From contig CM041465.1 of assembly GCA_023213395.1 (NCBI GenBank), positions 240,133,741-240,197,740 on the forward strand: a stretch of 64,000 nucleotides of DNA. The letters are read 5' to 3'. The DNA is from Cycas panzhihuaensis (Eukaryota > Cycadophyta). The number at the start of each line of letters is the position of its first letter. Position 1 is the first letter of the stretch. Both the position numbers and the translations under genes were made by a program. The notes beneath the pieces are model-generated. The model did no database searches. It saw nothing but the letters and a program-made list of their open reading frames with translations, and was not told the DNA's origin. This document shows, piece by piece, positions 1-11,982 of this stretch.

Positions 1-124
1 TGTTGTTGTATTATCTTTGATTTTAGAACTTGCATGTTAAATCTTAGTTTCAATTCCTGTAACTAGTTGCAAAATAGTTCATATCTTGTGGCAGTTTAAA
101 GTTTGGGACCTCATATTCTCAACA
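1..124 (+). repeat. 3' end of the 5' LTR of Copia A
   Basis: Aligns with the last 124 or so bases of the 3' LTR ending at 4815 and ends in the same ctcaaca, immediately followed by the primer binding site. The two copies differ at roughly one base in ten in this stretch, so the insertion is not recent. Confidence 0.93.
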
Positions 125-126
125 AG

Positions 127-140
127 TGGTATCAGAGCCA
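127..140 (+). other. Primer binding site of Copia A (tRNA-iMet type)
   Basis: tggtatcagagcca lies two bases after the LTR end. It is the standard plant Copia primer site complementary to the 3' end of initiator methionine tRNA. Confidence 0.93.
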
Positions 141-196
141 CTTTTTGTTTTGCAGTGAGTCTATGAAGGTTTTGGTGTCAGCTTTTCTACACCAAA

Positions 197-952
197 ATGG
201 TAAAACTAGCAGGTACAAAGTTTGAGGTGGATAAATTTAATGGCAAGAATAACTTCAAGTTGTAGAAGCTAAAAGCGCATGATATTCTTATACAGCAGGG
301 TTTGTACAAAGCCCTTGCAGGTAAATCGAAGAAAACTATAGGGATAGACGATGATGATTGGGATGACTTAGATAAAAAGGCACTTAGCATAATATGATTG
401 TGCTTGGTAGATAAAGTCTTATTTAACATCACAGGGGAAGAGACAGTAGTAGGATTATGGACCCAGTTGGAAGGCCTATATATGACCAAATCAGTAATAA
501 ACTGAGTCTACCTGAAGACATAACTGTACTCGTTACGGATGAAGGAAGGTACAAAACTTATTGACCATTTAAATATTTTCAATACTCTTATTTGTCAGTT
601 GACTAGTATCGATGTTAAGATTAAGGATGAGGACAAGGTTATTACATTGTTATGCTCATTACCCAAATCCTAGGATAATACTGTCACCTCAATTAGTTTT
701 ATCACTACAGATGTATTGGATTATGATTCTGTTATGAGTGCTTTGCTAATAAAAGAAGTGCAGAGGAAATCTAGTTTTGAAACCTCCACACCAGAAGCCA
801 TGACAGTAAGGGGTAGAATGTTTAAGAGAGGACAAAACTCCAAGGATACATCGAGGTGCAAGTCAAAGAGTAAAAAGAGTAAGCTCAGGTGTTGGCATTG
901 TAATAAGACCGGTCACCTCAAGAAGGATTGTTACAAAAGGAAGGAGTTCTAG
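197..952 (+). pseudogene. Copia A gag (nucleocapsid) remnant
   Basis: Would form the capsid and nucleocapsid of the retrotransposon particle. The start is the ATG at 197, chosen because the same MxKLA...KFNGKNNF opening recurs in G and H. The N-terminal part is the UBN2/DUF4219-type gag common in plant Copia. A CCHC zinc knuckle, CWHCNKTGHLKKDC, lies at about 892-933, just before the end. The frame has internal stops (for example near 263, 395 and 672) and ends at an in-frame TAG at 950 where the polyprotein should continue into protease. The last open stretch, 716-952, covers the gag C-terminus and the knuckle. Family is certain; it is not functional. Confidence 0.92.
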
Positions 953-2350
953 AAAAAGAAAGATCCTGCGAAAGAGGCAAATCAAGTGGACTCAAATCAA
1001 GGTATGGATGATGATGTCTTGGTCGCTTGCAATGTTTCTCATTATCACCATGACTGGTTATTAGATTCAGGTGCTTTACACCACATGTGTCCACACAAGA
1101 GTTGGTTCTCATTATACCAACCTCTTGATGGTGGTGATGTGCTCATGGAAAATGAAGTTTCTTGTAAGATAATGGGCATTGGTAGCATCAGAATTAAGAT
1201 GTTTGATGGGGTAGTTAGAACATTAACTAAGGTTAGACATGTACCTGATTTGAAATGGAATCTAATTTCCTTGTGTGAATTAGATTTAGGTGGTTTTAAG
1301 CATATAGGTCATGAAGGAGTCCTAAAGGTGTCAAAGGGCGTCTTGGTTATTATGAAAGCCTTAAAGAAAGGAAATCTTTATATTTTAGTAGGAAGTACAG
1401 ATGTCAATAGAGTAGCTACAACATTAAAGACTGCAGAAGATCCAGCTCAGTTATGGCATCAGAGACTTGGGCATATGAGTGAGAAAGGACTTAAGGTGAT
1501 GATAAACCATAAGTTACTTCCTAACTTGCAGCTTTCAGATTTGGCTTTCTGTAAACATTATATTTTTAGAAAGGAGTGTAGACTCAGGTTTAAATTAGGG
1601 AGTCACACTAGTAAAGGTGTTCTAGATTACATACATTCAGATGTATAGGGACCAACCCCTAAAATATCTTATGGAGGATCATTGTATTATGTTACATTTA
1701 TAGATGATTTCTCTAGGAATGTATGAGTCTATTTTTTGAAAAGGAAATTTGAAGTTTTCAGTGTGTTTAGGCAGTTCAAGGCTCTAGTTGAGAACAGTAC
1801 TGGTAATACAATCAAATGTTTAAGAACTGACAATGGAGGTGAGTTCAACTCCTTGGAGTTTGAGAACTATTGCAGAGAAGCTGGGATCGAAAGACACAAG
1901 ACCACTAGCTATACTCTGCAGTAAAATGGCATTATTGAGTACACGAATATGACACTCTTAGAAAGAGCAAGAAGTATGCTAAGTAATACAGGAGTGAAGA
2001 AAGGCTTGTGGGTAGAAGCTGTTCAAATAGCTTGCTATCTGGTAAACAGGTCACCATCACTTGCAATAGATTATAAGATTCTTGAAGAGGTATGGCTTGG
2101 ACATCCATGTGATTATTCAAATTTAAAAGTTTCTAGTTGTGATGCTTATGCTTGGACTGACAAAAGTAAATGTTCAAAGTTAGACCCAAAATCCAAGAGA
2201 TATATCTTTGTTGGTTATGGTGATAAGGATGGTGTGAAGGGATATATGTTATGGGATCCTACTGCCTATAAAATCACCATTAACATAGATGTTGTATTTG
2301 ATGAATCTCCCATTGTAAAATCAAACAGTGGAGAAGTTGAAATGAAATAG
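953..2350 (+). pseudogene. Copia A protease and integrase remnant
   Basis: Aspartic protease followed by integrase. The protease site WLLDSGALHHM is at about 1054-1086. The GAG-pre-integrase segment LWHQRLGHMSEKG is near 1452. The integrase core shows its catalytic residues: first Asp in TFIDDFSR (about 1695), second Asp in LRTDNGGEF (about 1820) and Glu in NGIIEYTN (about 1925). Stops interrupt at about 1646 (TAG), 1724 (TGA) and 1922 (TAA). The open pieces are 986-1648, 1736-1924 and 1949-2350. The last carries the integrase C-terminal part through VVFDESP. All catalytic positions are still readable but the protein cannot be made whole. Confidence 0.93.
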
Positions 2351-2592
2351 GAGCAACAAGATGAACATTAATAAGTCAAGTTTGAAATGTAGCCATTTGT
2401 GGAATCAGAAGAATAGGAAGATCTTTCTGAAGATGAATCTGTAATAGATTTATAGGAGTATGTGGACACTGCTCTGCCAATAGTTAGAAGATCTACATGA
2501 GTCAGTCATCCAGTTGACAAGTACATCCCATCTACTTCTATTACTTTGGTTTCTAATGATTTTGAGCCTATATGTTTTTAGAAAGCAGTAGA

Positions 2593-3571
2593 TGATATCC
2601 ATGGTGAGAAGTGGAAAAGGGCTATACAGGAAGAGATAGATGCTTTGAAGAAAAATAATTCATGGGACCTGGTAGAACTTCCACATGGTAGGAAGACTGT
2701 TGGTTGCAAGTGGGTTTTCAAAAAGAAAATAGATGTTGATGGAAAGGTTTATAAATATAGGGCAAGACTGGTGGCTAAAGGTTTTGTATATAAAGTAGGT
2801 TTTGACTTTCATGAGATCTTTTCACTAGTTGCTAAACTTATTCTAATTTGAGTACTGTTAGCATTGGTAGCTTCTCTCAATTTGGAGTTGGAGCAGTTAG
2901 ATGTAAAAATAACTTTTCTACATGGAGATTTAGATGAGGTGATCTATATGGATCAACTAGAAGGGTTTGTACAAGATGGAAGAAAAAGACTTATTTGTAG
3001 GCTCAATAAATCATTGTATGGCCTGAAGCAATCACCCAAGCAATGGTACAAGAAGCTTGATGCCTTCATGGAGAGGCAAAATTTCAAAAGAAGTGAGTAT
3101 GATCATTGTGTTTACTTTAAATTTATGGACAATGGCTTATTCATTATCTTGGTATTATATGTTGATGACATGCTAGTTGTAAGCAAGAGCATGGAAGAAA
3201 TCAATAAGCTAAAGGCTCAATTGGCTAAGACTTTTGATATGAAGGATCTAGGAGATGCAAAACAAGTCTTAGGCATGGAGATACACAAAGATAGGAAAAA
3301 TGGTAAGCTATAGTTATCACAGCAGAAATATGTGGAGAAGGTGCTAACCAGGTTTGGTATGGCAAATGTGAAACCAGTGAGTATCCCATTGGCTTCCCAG
3401 TTCAAGCTTTCTTTGAATATGAGTCCTAGTAGTGAAGAAGAAAAGACTTATATGTCTCGTGTGCCTTATGCCAATGCAGTAGGAAGTTTAATGTATGCCA
3501 TGGTATGTACAAGACTTGATATTTCACATGTAGTTGGTGTAATTAGAAACTTTATGGCAAATCTAGGGTGA
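2593..3571 (+). pseudogene. Copia A reverse transcriptase remnant
   Basis: Copia reverse transcriptase, which would copy the element RNA into cDNA. Visible landmarks are NNSWDLVELP, GCKWVFKKK, the KARLVAKG-like block near 2760, SLYGLKQSPKQWYKK near 3013, and the catalytic YVDDML at about 3159. Stops are at about 2849 and 3312. The stretch 2351-2592 between integrase and RT is the usual low-complexity, Glu-rich linker, with several stops. No part is large enough to suggest current activity. Confidence 0.94.
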
Positions 3572-3592
3572 GAACATTGGGCTATAGTAAAA

Positions 3593-4123
3593 TGGGTGCT
3601 TCAATATTTAAGAGGCACAAGTGACTATTGCATCACCTTTGGAGGTATAGATAATCAGGTTTATGGATATGTTGATTCAGACTTTCTAGGAGATTTAGAC
3701 AAAAGAAGGTCTACTTTAGGTTATGTTTTCACTTTTGTAAACGGTCCAGTTATTTGGATGTCCAAATTACAGAACACAATTACACTGTCAACTACAGAAG
3801 CTGAATATATTGCTGTAACACATGCTTGCAAAGAAGCAATCTAGTTATAGGGTCTATTGGTTGATCTTGAAAGGAGACAGGAAAATGTAAAGGTATTTTA
3901 TGACAGTTAAAGTGCCATTTACTTAGCCAAGAATCTGGCTTATCATAGTAGAATAAAGCATATTACTCTTAAGTACCATTTTATTAGATAGGTTGTGGAA
4001 GTAGGTGGAGTGGCACTTGAGAAGATTCACACCAATTAGAATTATGCTGATATATTCACAAAACTAGTACCAGTAGAGAAGTTCAAACGGTATTTGACTT
4101 CTCTTGGCTTGCAGAAAAGATGA
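3593..4123 (+). pseudogene. Copia A RNase H remnant and polyprotein end
   Basis: RNase H part of the polyprotein, which would degrade the RNA template. Landmarks are WVLQYLRGTSDYC, GYVDSDFLGDLDKRRS (catalytic Asp), and LSTTEAEYIAV (catalytic Glu) at about 3787-3819. Several TAG or TAA stops follow after 3840. The natural C-terminus is read as SLGLQKR with a TGA at 4121, conserved in position with the related element G. Confidence 0.92.
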
Positions 4124-4160
4124 TGAAGGGTCCAAGAAAGGCATCAGGTAAATTGTTATC

Positions 4161-4171
4161 AAGGTAGAGAT
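4161..4171 (+). other. Polypurine tract of Copia A
   Basis: aaggtagagat directly before the TG start of the 3' LTR. It is the expected plus-strand primer, and G has the same motif (aaggtggaaat on its own strand). Confidence 0.85.
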
Positions 4172-4815
4172 TGTTGGATATTATGACAAGAATTGTTTAA
4201 GGTTATATTTTTGGCATGTTTTCAGTGCGGTTTCCCCCCCTAATCCTTCTCAGGGGGTTCCAAGGGAGGTGGAGCCCCCCTTGGCCAGGGGGTGCGAGGG
4301 GCGTGGAATGCCCCTCGCTAAGAGGGGGTTCGGGGGCGATAGCCCCCAACCCAAAAAATTAGCCCTATAAACCTTATTAAAATGTAAAGAGAATCAGGGT
4401 CGTTCGATACAAATACCCTAGACTCTACGGTTGAGATTTATGCCTTAGATGTCCCTCTCATATAGCCTGTTTTAGGGCTTTTCTTATTATGTTGAATGTA
4501 ATATAATGTACTCTGATGAGGGTGGTGGCTGGTTGTTATTCCTGAGAGTACTCTGCTACTGAGATGTACTATTTCTCCATTCTACAGCAACAAAGATCGA
4601 TACCTTTCCTGTGTGGATGTTTCCCTAGCACACTGCTAGGGTTTTACCACATTATATCAGGTGTATATGTGATGTTTAGCTTGTATATTGATGTTATTAT
4701 ATTATCTCTAATTTTAGAACTTGCATGTTAAATCTTAGTTTTGATTCCTATAACTAGTTGCAAAATAGTTTAGATCTTGTGGTGGTTTAAAGTTTGGGAC
4801 CTTGTATTCTCAACA
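4172..4815 (+). repeat. 3' LTR of Copia A (644 bp)
   Basis: Begins tgttggatattatgaca and ends ctcaaca (TG...CA). It contains a cluster of G/C-rich inverted repeats at about 4230-4355, in which ggaggtggagcccccc, gaggggcgtggaatgcccctc and gggggcgatagccccc each fold back on themselves. The same cluster is in the LTRs of G and H. Confidence 0.95.
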
Positions 4816-5480
4816 CTTCTTAGTCCCATCATACCCTTAGCATTTCCAAGGGATAGACTCAAGAGCCACTATGCCCAGCTCCTTGAGCATGCGCGTATGC
4901 ATAACATTAACCGAGGAGCCATTATCTATGATGGTTCTCTTTATGATGAAATTAGGAGTGTCAATGGTAATGACGAATAGGTAATTCAAAAGCTTCTCCT
5001 ATTCACTGGGAGATGGGAGATCTCAGGGATGGAATGAGATAATAGGTGGTCCATGGGAGGTGGCACCTACTGCATGGATAGAAGCATCTTGTTGGCCAAG
5101 ACCTTCAAGAAAAAGAGCACACTACTCAGGGCAGCTTCTCAAGACATCCATCAAGGACATCCCCATAGTCACAGTATGAAGCTTATCAACAATAGAGAAG
5201 GGCTTCCCTTTTGCATTAGGTTGGGGAAGAGCCCTTCAAAATTCGTAATGATCAGGGTGCATAGGAATGGTCTTGGGAAGTGCAGGGACTTCCAGAAGAG
5301 GATCAAGGTGAGATATGGATGAAGAGGTACCATTTGCCTCTTTGATCACTTGAGACCGGGTTAAGGCATACAATGGAGTAGTCTCAAGCAACTGAATAAC
5401 CTTCTTCCTTTTATTTTGGGATCGCAAAGCTGATGGGGTATGTTGGTTAGGGGAACTCAAGGAAGAAGATGAATTCCTCG
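4816..5480 (-). pseudogene. Element D protease region
   Basis: On the minus strand the frame reads QLLETTPLYALT near 5400, then LPKTIPM..., and the protease active-site block IIKRTIIDNGSSVNVM at about 4900-4950, followed by MLKELGIVALES. The DNGSS form replaces the usual DTG or DSG and matches B and C. Small indels break the middle. Copia A entered just downstream of the active site. Confidence 0.85.
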
Positions 5481-7679
5481 CAACCTTCCCTTTAGCTTTG
5501 GAAGAGAGAAGGTTAGAAGACCTCCCTCGGTTCCAGTTATTCTTCTGTTGGGGGTTGCAATCACATTCCCCATATTTAGGGAAGGGATCTCTATGAACAT
5601 GCTAATCTAAGTTGGGTCTATATGCCTATTTTAGGGAAGAGTCACGTTGCAGGGCAACTTTAGGATGTTGTGCTTGACATCGCGAATCATCATAGAAGCA
5701 CTCCCCATGGATGGAGCACCACTTCTTCTCAAGGGAGGAGTAAGGTTTTCTCGCTTGAGAGGACTGGGTGTTTCCACCCTTAGAAGGAGCAGCTTGTGAA
5801 GCCTAGTGAACTGGCTTGTTAGACATCAGAGATGAAGGAGTTTGAATCTTGAGCTTATAGTACATTCAAATGAATATATAGCTAAAGTAAGAGGGTCTAG
5901 AGTCTTCTCGGTAGAATGGGAAGAAGACCTAGTGGGTTGTTGGGTTTTGGTTTCTTTTGATGGTGGTGGTGCCTCATGTCACTGTGAGGACTTTAGAGGC
6001 TTCTTGAGTCTAGCCTAGATCTTAATGGCCTTGAGTGCCAAGCACTTTGCTATAGCAAAGTCACACGTAGTTGCCCCTATCTTATAGACTTCTACGTAAA
6101 CTTATGGATAAAGGGCATTGACAAAAAGGACCCTCTTCAAGTCCTCAGCTAAAGAAGCCTTGGTAGAGTGAAGAAGGTCATGGAAACGCTACACAAAGGT
6201 GCGATTCATTTCATCATGACCTTGTTTAAGTGACATAAGGGATTTCATTCCACTCTCAAATGGGTGAACCACATCAAAGTAGTTGATGAACTCGTACATG
6301 CGCTGTTGGAATAAGAAGATAGAATGTGCGGGTAGGCTATAAAACCATTTAAAGGCATCACCTTGAAGAGACTGTGGGAATAGTTTTATGAGGATGTTAT
6401 TGTAAGCCCAGTAATCAATACATGCCATAGAGAAGCTACGAACATGCTCCGCTAGGTCTTGCGACGAAGTCCCATCAAATTTAGGGACTTTAGAGGGGTG
6501 AGGCAGTAAGTTAGTCCTTAGCACCTTAACGGATAATGGGGTTGATCGATAGTCCATAAAGGGTCATACCCTTGACTGGACCATAGGGTCAATAGATGTT
6601 GGAAATGATGGTGGGTAGGTTTAGCCAAATCCTCCTTGGAGGGTTTGGTTCAAAAGGGGATGTTGTCCTCCTACTGCTTGGTGAGGAGGCACAAATTCTA
6701 CATTTAAGGAAACCTGCATGGGAGCAGATAGGTATGACATACCCATCCCTCCTAGAGAGAGCGCTCCTTATTGAAAAGGAGCTTGAGGGAAAGTGCCTTG
6801 GGAAGGAGTTGGCCCTCATTGTAAAGGAATGACGTAAGGTGCCATACAAGATGGCAGATAAGAGGGGTGAGGAATCAAATTATGCCCATATGGGCTGCCC
6901 ATGGGTGGCATGATCCTATAAGGATGCAGAGGGTCTACCCCATAAGCAGGCGAAGAGTTCCCTTTACCATGCCCCCATGGTTGAGTAGTGTAACCAGGAG
7001 GTAGGTAGAGAGAAGGGTCCTTAGGTTGGTGTTAGGATTGTATGGGGACAGACCCCGCGTGACTAGAAGTAGGGGTACATGTGGGTCCCCTAGGTCTAAC
7101 AAGTGGAAAAATAATAGTGGGAGGAGGACTAGTGGTTTGACTGGTAGAGGGTATGCTCAACCCTAGCTGGGCAGATGACATGCCCTGAGTGGTCCCCAAG
7201 GAGCATACTCCATGGGGAGAATAAGAAGATATGAAAGATAGGCTCATCATGGGTAGAGTAACTGAACGTGATGAGCGAGGTGAAGGGGATGTAGAAGAAG
7301 GTGGCACAACACTTCACAAGACCTCCTCAAACCACTTTGGGCATGGTTGGAGGCATGTAGCTTGGAAGCATTGGCTTAAAGCTTCTACTACATCAGCAGG
7401 AGGGGTATCCACTTGATCATATGAGGTGGAAGGGGCCTCATATGAAGTGGATCCTGTAGGACAGTCCTCATGAGAATTGCCATGGGAATGGCGAAACTCC
7501 AAAGGAGATGTAGGCTCTACTCCATGAGTAGAAAAATGACGAGATTGGGGGTGCAGTTGGTCACCCGGATAATAAATGGGATCTTCACTCCCTTGGGTGG
7601 ACCCTTGGAAGGAAGTAGATGGCTCTAAGGAATCAGACACATAGGTATGGTATGCCCAATCTGAAGGAGATCCCTCCAT
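5481..7679 (-). pseudogene. Element D gag remnant
   Basis: Start is the ATG at 7679 (MEGSPSDWAYHTYV...), the same opening as B (14851) and C (26122). 7679-7314 is the acidic N-terminal domain, ending DVVEALSQC...CPKWFEEVL. A proline- and glycine-rich linker runs to about 6560. 6557-6189 holds the retrotransposon gag domain (LAEHVRSFSMACIDYWAYN, GDAFKWFYSLPAHSI, FVNYFDV-like block, LKQGHDEMNR). The zinc-knuckle variant WCSIHGECF..DSRC is at about 5680-5730. Many stops are consistent with C-to-T decay. Confidence 0.88.
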
Positions 7680-7915
7680 GATCGGATCGGGATCTAATGC
7701 AGGAAGGGAATGATATGAAGGCTCTTATGACAATGGGGTTAAGCCTCATAAGCAACGTGAGAATCGTCGCATGCAAGTCCTACTTATGCATTGGAAGAAG
7801 AGGGAAACAAGGTTATACACGCATTGGGGGCTACCCAATAAAATAGAAAAAGAAATCTACCAAGAGATAGTAGCACAAACAAGAAAAGAAGAAAGAGCAA
7901 TTCTCTTACTAGTGG

Positions 7916-7934
7916 GTCCCCAGTATGGTCGCTA
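7916..7934 (-). other. Primer binding site of element D
   Basis: Minus-strand tagcgaccatactggggac, one base after the LTR end. It equals the B site (tggcgaccatactggggac) with one change. Confidence 0.85.
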
Positions 7935-7935
7935 G

Positions 7936-9261
7936 TGGAATCACGTCTATAGGATGGTAACTACACTTGGTGAAGATTGGGGCAATCAACGATAAGTTTT
8001 AGAATAGAGGATAGAATCCTACAAGTGGAGGAAACACCCACATAGGGCGTCTGTGCATCAAAATGTAGGTTGGGAACCCACAAATGGCACACAACTTCCT
8101 CAAGGTAACTTAGGTTTTTGGCTTGAAGGGCAAGATACACGTAAGGTATCTTGGATAACCCTAAAAGATAGAATCCTCCCACCCTTGGATGGCCAGAAGG
8201 GGGAAGGGAGGCCCAACGAAGAAAAGAACTTCAATAAGAAAGTAATGTAATATGAGTGGAATAAAAATGACTCCTTGGGACGACTCACCTAAGGCAGGTC
8301 TATGAGTGAAAGAGGTGATGGCAAGAGCCCCTTGTCACTATGTGAGCAAAGGGATCTAAATCTCGGTAAGGGCAACTAGGGTAAAGCATGTGAATAAGAT
8401 GTGAAGGATGTGTATGAAGGGATAACAAAAGTGCTCTCATTTACTTTCACAAAAAAAGGGAACATAAAACACTCTTTCACTCTCTTTTGTTTTTAAATGA
8501 GAAAAGACAAAAAAAGATATTCTAAACAAGCTCAAGCATGCATACCAGGAAATGCAAAGCTAAGGGACATTTTACATTTGGGTAGGAGAGGAGGGAGGTA
8601 TAATTCCTACAATATACTCCTTCCTATAAAAATAGCATGTAACATCCAAATACAAGAAGAATGTGTGCAAATCGACTGACTACTCTTTTCCTTTTATGCT
8701 ATTTATTATGCAAGATGATAGGCCTAACAATGACAAAGGAAAAGATCTATGAGAGGTGGGGAAGTATGTACCTAGAAAGTTACACAGCCAGAGAAGATAT
8801 CTTGCCCATATGCCACACTTTCTCCCTTGTCCTTGTCTAATGCACCAATGTTGTTAAGAGGTGGTATTGAAGGGGCCTCCTTACCTTCCCCATGCAAAAG
8901 AAAAGAAAGGAAAACCGAAAAGTACAAAAGGAAACAAAACAACTATGTGAGGAAGCGAAATAAAAAGGAGAAAGATGAAGACTTACCCATATTGAAATGT
9001 CTCTTCATTTTTATAAATGTTGTTATGAAACCTGTTGGGCTGAGTTTGCAATAGGCTTGCCTGAGAATAACGTAGAAGGAGGCTGGTCTGGGCGGTTGTA
9101 GGTGAATCCCTGCAAATCTAAAGAAGAAACCTGTTGAATGCCTGTGGATGCAAGCTTTGAATGGTATTGCCGCTTGGTGAAGCTCATTGGTGAGATTGAC
9201 TCCACAAACCTGAGCTGTGGAAGATAGAGTCCAGAAGATCTCAGTAGATGTAGGGTGTTTC
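7936..9261 (-). repeat. 5' LTR of element D, inner part
   Basis: LTR inner end is at 7936 (tggaatcacg on the plus strand, ...gattcca on minus) next to the PBS. It is interrupted at 9261 by C; the remaining 817 bp lie at 39990-40806, giving an LTR of about 2.14 kb. Blocks at 8041-8110 and 8850-8890 recur in the LTR-like sequences E and L. I see no coding content. Confidence 0.8.
9257..9261. other. Target-site duplication of element C (gtttc)
   Basis: gtttc at 9257-9261 is repeated exactly at 39985-39989, immediately outside the two C LTRs. It fixes both ends of C and proves that 9261 and 39990 were once joined. Confidence 0.93.
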
Positions 9262-11982
9262 TATTTCCCAGCTTCTAGGAATGGATATAGAGTGGTTGAC
9301 TCAAGTAAGTGCAGGTATGCTTCTCACCTTATCATTACTTTCTTTTGAGATGAGTGTATGCTTGCATGTTGTGAACTCGTAGATGATCTTGTCGTCATCT
9401 ACACTTATTCAGCCTATGACGACTATAGCGGGGGCACATTCCCAGCAAGTGTGGCACCCTGGTGGCCTTTCCACTTCCCGCATTCTACCCTACTCACCTC
9501 GAGACCCATTTGGCTCATGTCATCCCTGCCCGTATGATGACCCATTATTGTTTGGTTGACTTGTCACATCTTTTGAGTCCTATTTTTTCTCTTATGACTC
9601 GTTTGCTGGCTTGTCTACCCTTGGGCAGGTGTCTTAACCCCCCACCAGTCTCCTAGGTCATTGGCCCATAACCCAAGCTAGTTGGCTGGGCCAGATTTGG
9701 CCTCTGGTTCCATACCACAACAAATATTACAGTACCGCTGCAAATATCGCGATACCACGAAATTTGCGGCAGTGCGACTGTCTCAATTTATTTTTAAAAA
9801 TCTGGAGTAGCAATTCTCCCATTTATTATAGAACTGCCACATGTTTCGTGACTTGACTCATCGCCAGTTGCACCCTAATCGCTCGTTTAGAGTTTAGGCT
9901 GGGTATTTAAGTCTTCCCTAAGTTATTTTTAAGATCTTTTTTCTCATCTTTTGGCTCATTTTTACAAGGATCTCAAGGAAAAATGCCACATGCTCTCTTG
10001 TTCCCTCTTGCTCCCTCTTTGCTATAGGACCTGCAACCATTCTCTAGTGCTCAACTCTCCTTTGGTATGGTTGTGACATCTTCCTAGCACTTTGCACTCC
10101 TTGGAGAGTTTTCAACATTTCCTTGTCTATGTAGCCATCAAGCATCCTCAAGTGCAGGTGTTTCCTTCAGCCTCATTAGCAGGGGTTCCATACCTGCTGT
10201 TCCATAGTCCTTTAGTAGATTTCTTAGCCTTCTTCCAACAGTTCTTGACTGAGGCAAAAGCCTCCCTTCTCTTCCTCAGGTATTTGTTGGTTTAAGTTTC
10301 TCTCTTGTCCAATTTATGCCTTGTTTTGCATGTCATTTCTAGTTCTTCTTGGTTTGCTCTGTGAAGGTTGTTCTTGTCTTGATTTGGGTTGTCTTTTTTC
10401 TGCCATTAGGGCCTCCTTTCCTGCATTTTCTTGCCCAGGATAGTGGCAAAGAGGGGATACATAAAGTTTGGGTGAGAGCTGGGTGGATTCCGCACCACCT
10501 TCCATGCTCCTTAAGAGGCTCTTTGCCCTCCAAACCTTCCCTTTTGCCTCGTGCTTCTCTTGGTAGTGAAACAAGGGTTTGTTAGGCTATTTTTAGCCAC
10601 TAAAATCAGTGATGTCACTCGTTGCAGTGCTGATTTGAGGGCTCACATCTCGATTTGGGAAACTCACATAAGCCCCGGCTACTTGTCCCTTGCCCAACTT
10701 CTTTCTCGGCAACTCGGTTTGCTACCCTTAGTACCTCGACTTGTTGTAGATCCTTTTAGGCCCTTTTTGACTCCTGTTGCCTCTATTTCCAGCCTTCTTG
10801 CATAGCCATACGCTCGCTACCTTGTGGCTTCTTGAGGGAGGGTAGGGTTGTTCCTTGTAGGAGGTGGGCCAGTCTGAGGCTTACTGATTTACCCATCATT
10901 TATTTTGGTTGTTTTTCCACTACAGTTTATCATCGTAATATTGAATACTAACGTGCATGTATTTAAGTTTATGCTTGTCTCATATATACATGTATTGTTA
11001 GGATTTTCTATTGTATGCTAGCGCCCTTTCTCTGGGAAGGGGGATACTCTCATTTACTTGTAGGTACACAGAGGACATAAAGGACCCATTCCTTTTCCTC
11101 TCTTGCAGGTAAGTGGTTATGTTTATGTTTTACTTTAGTATTTTATTTATTGAAAGCATCTTGTTCCTTTATTTTCCTTTCTTGGTGCTTTAGTATCGTT
11201 TTTGGGGAAGGTAAGGAAGCCCCACGTTCCGGTCTACCGCAACCCCTCACGTCCACCATGCTTTATGGAACAACTTTGGGTACCTTGTGGTAATGCCACC
11301 ATTTCGACATACCTCCATTCTGGGTACACACTCTCGCTCTACCTCATCACCCTTTTTTCCTTTGAGTTTTTTGTACAATAGTAATTACCTCATTGGAAAG
11401 AGAAAGGGAAACCAACCTCCGTCTTGATATATATTTCATTTACTTTATTTCTCGCATTATATTGGTTATAGGAAAAGGTCCTAGGAAGTCTTCCCCTTTC
11501 ACCTTTTCCCCTTTTGCCTTGCAAACTTCCCCCTTACTTCATCAACTTGCTTTGCTTGGTTAGTTTGCTTGCACACATCATAACTTCTTCCCTTTAGTTA
11601 TTTCCTTTATGCTCTCTCAGTTTTTCGCCTAGCTGGGTAACCGAGGGGATCCCATTCATAGGCCATTTGCTTCCCTACCTTGTCCTCATTTCCCTCTACT
11701 CTAGGGAAACCCTTGAAGGGTTCTCTCCTTCCCCTTCCGGCCATCCAAGGGTAGGAGGATCCTTCTCTTAGGTCAACCCAGGCTAACCTATGCCTTTTCT
11801 CTTCTTGTTTGAAGTGGGGAACCACTTCTAGGTAGCTAGATACCATTTACAAGTCCCGAACTCGCGCTCTGGCACATGGGGTGCCCTGCGTGGTATTTGC
11901 CTTACTTGTAGGCCTTTCCTCAATTGTGCCATCGACCGCCCTTACCATTCCTACTCAGTTAGGTAGCTATCCTGTAGACGTG
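9262..11982 (+). repeat. 5' LTR of element C (2.7 kb)
   Basis: Starts tatttcccagcttctaggaatgg, against tgtttcccagcttttgggaatgg in its partner at 37268, so the terminal TG has decayed to TA. Its last six bases (catcca) lie at 25854-25859, beyond element B. A C/G-type motif cluster (gtaccacaa...) is at about 9709-9775, followed by a TATA-like gggtatttaag near 9900. No genes. Confidence 0.92.
11978..11982. other. Target-site duplication of element B (acgtg)
   Basis: acgtg at 11978-11982 and 25849-25853 flank B exactly. Removing B and one copy restores the C LTR end ...gtagacgtgcatcca, which matches the C 3' LTR end ...gtaaatgcacatcca. Confidence 0.95.

Larger units (their letters stand above)
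1..4815 (+). mobile_element. Copia LTR retrotransposon A (5' end cut by window edge)
   Basis: Ty1/Copia element in the order partial 5' LTR, PBS, gag, protease, integrase, reverse transcriptase, RNase H, polypurine tract, 3' LTR. The integrase-before-RT order is diagnostic for Copia. The polyprotein frame is traceable from 197 to 4123 but has many in-frame stops, nearly all TAG or TAA in place of CAG or CAA, so it cannot act on its own. It sits within the protease region of the minus-strand Gypsy element D. The 5 bases after the 3' LTR (cttct, 4816-4820) should be the target duplication, but the other copy is off the window. Elements G and H are the same family. Confidence 0.95.
4816..9261 (-). 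mobile_element. Gypsy (Tat-type) element D, left visible part
   Basis: Minus-strand Ty3/Gypsy element homologous to B and C. Reading leftward from 9261: inner part of the 5' LTR, PBS (7934-7916), leader, gag from 7679, then protease up to 4816, where Copia A is inserted. The rest of pol and the 3' LTR are beyond the left edge. The outer part of its 5' LTR is displaced to 39990-40806 by insertion of C. Frames carry many stops. Confidence 0.9.

Noticed and set aside
9256-9261. C LTR starting at tgtttc (9256)
   Set aside because: Starting at 9262 (tatttcccagc) aligns with the 3' LTR without an insertion and yields the exact TSD gtttc.
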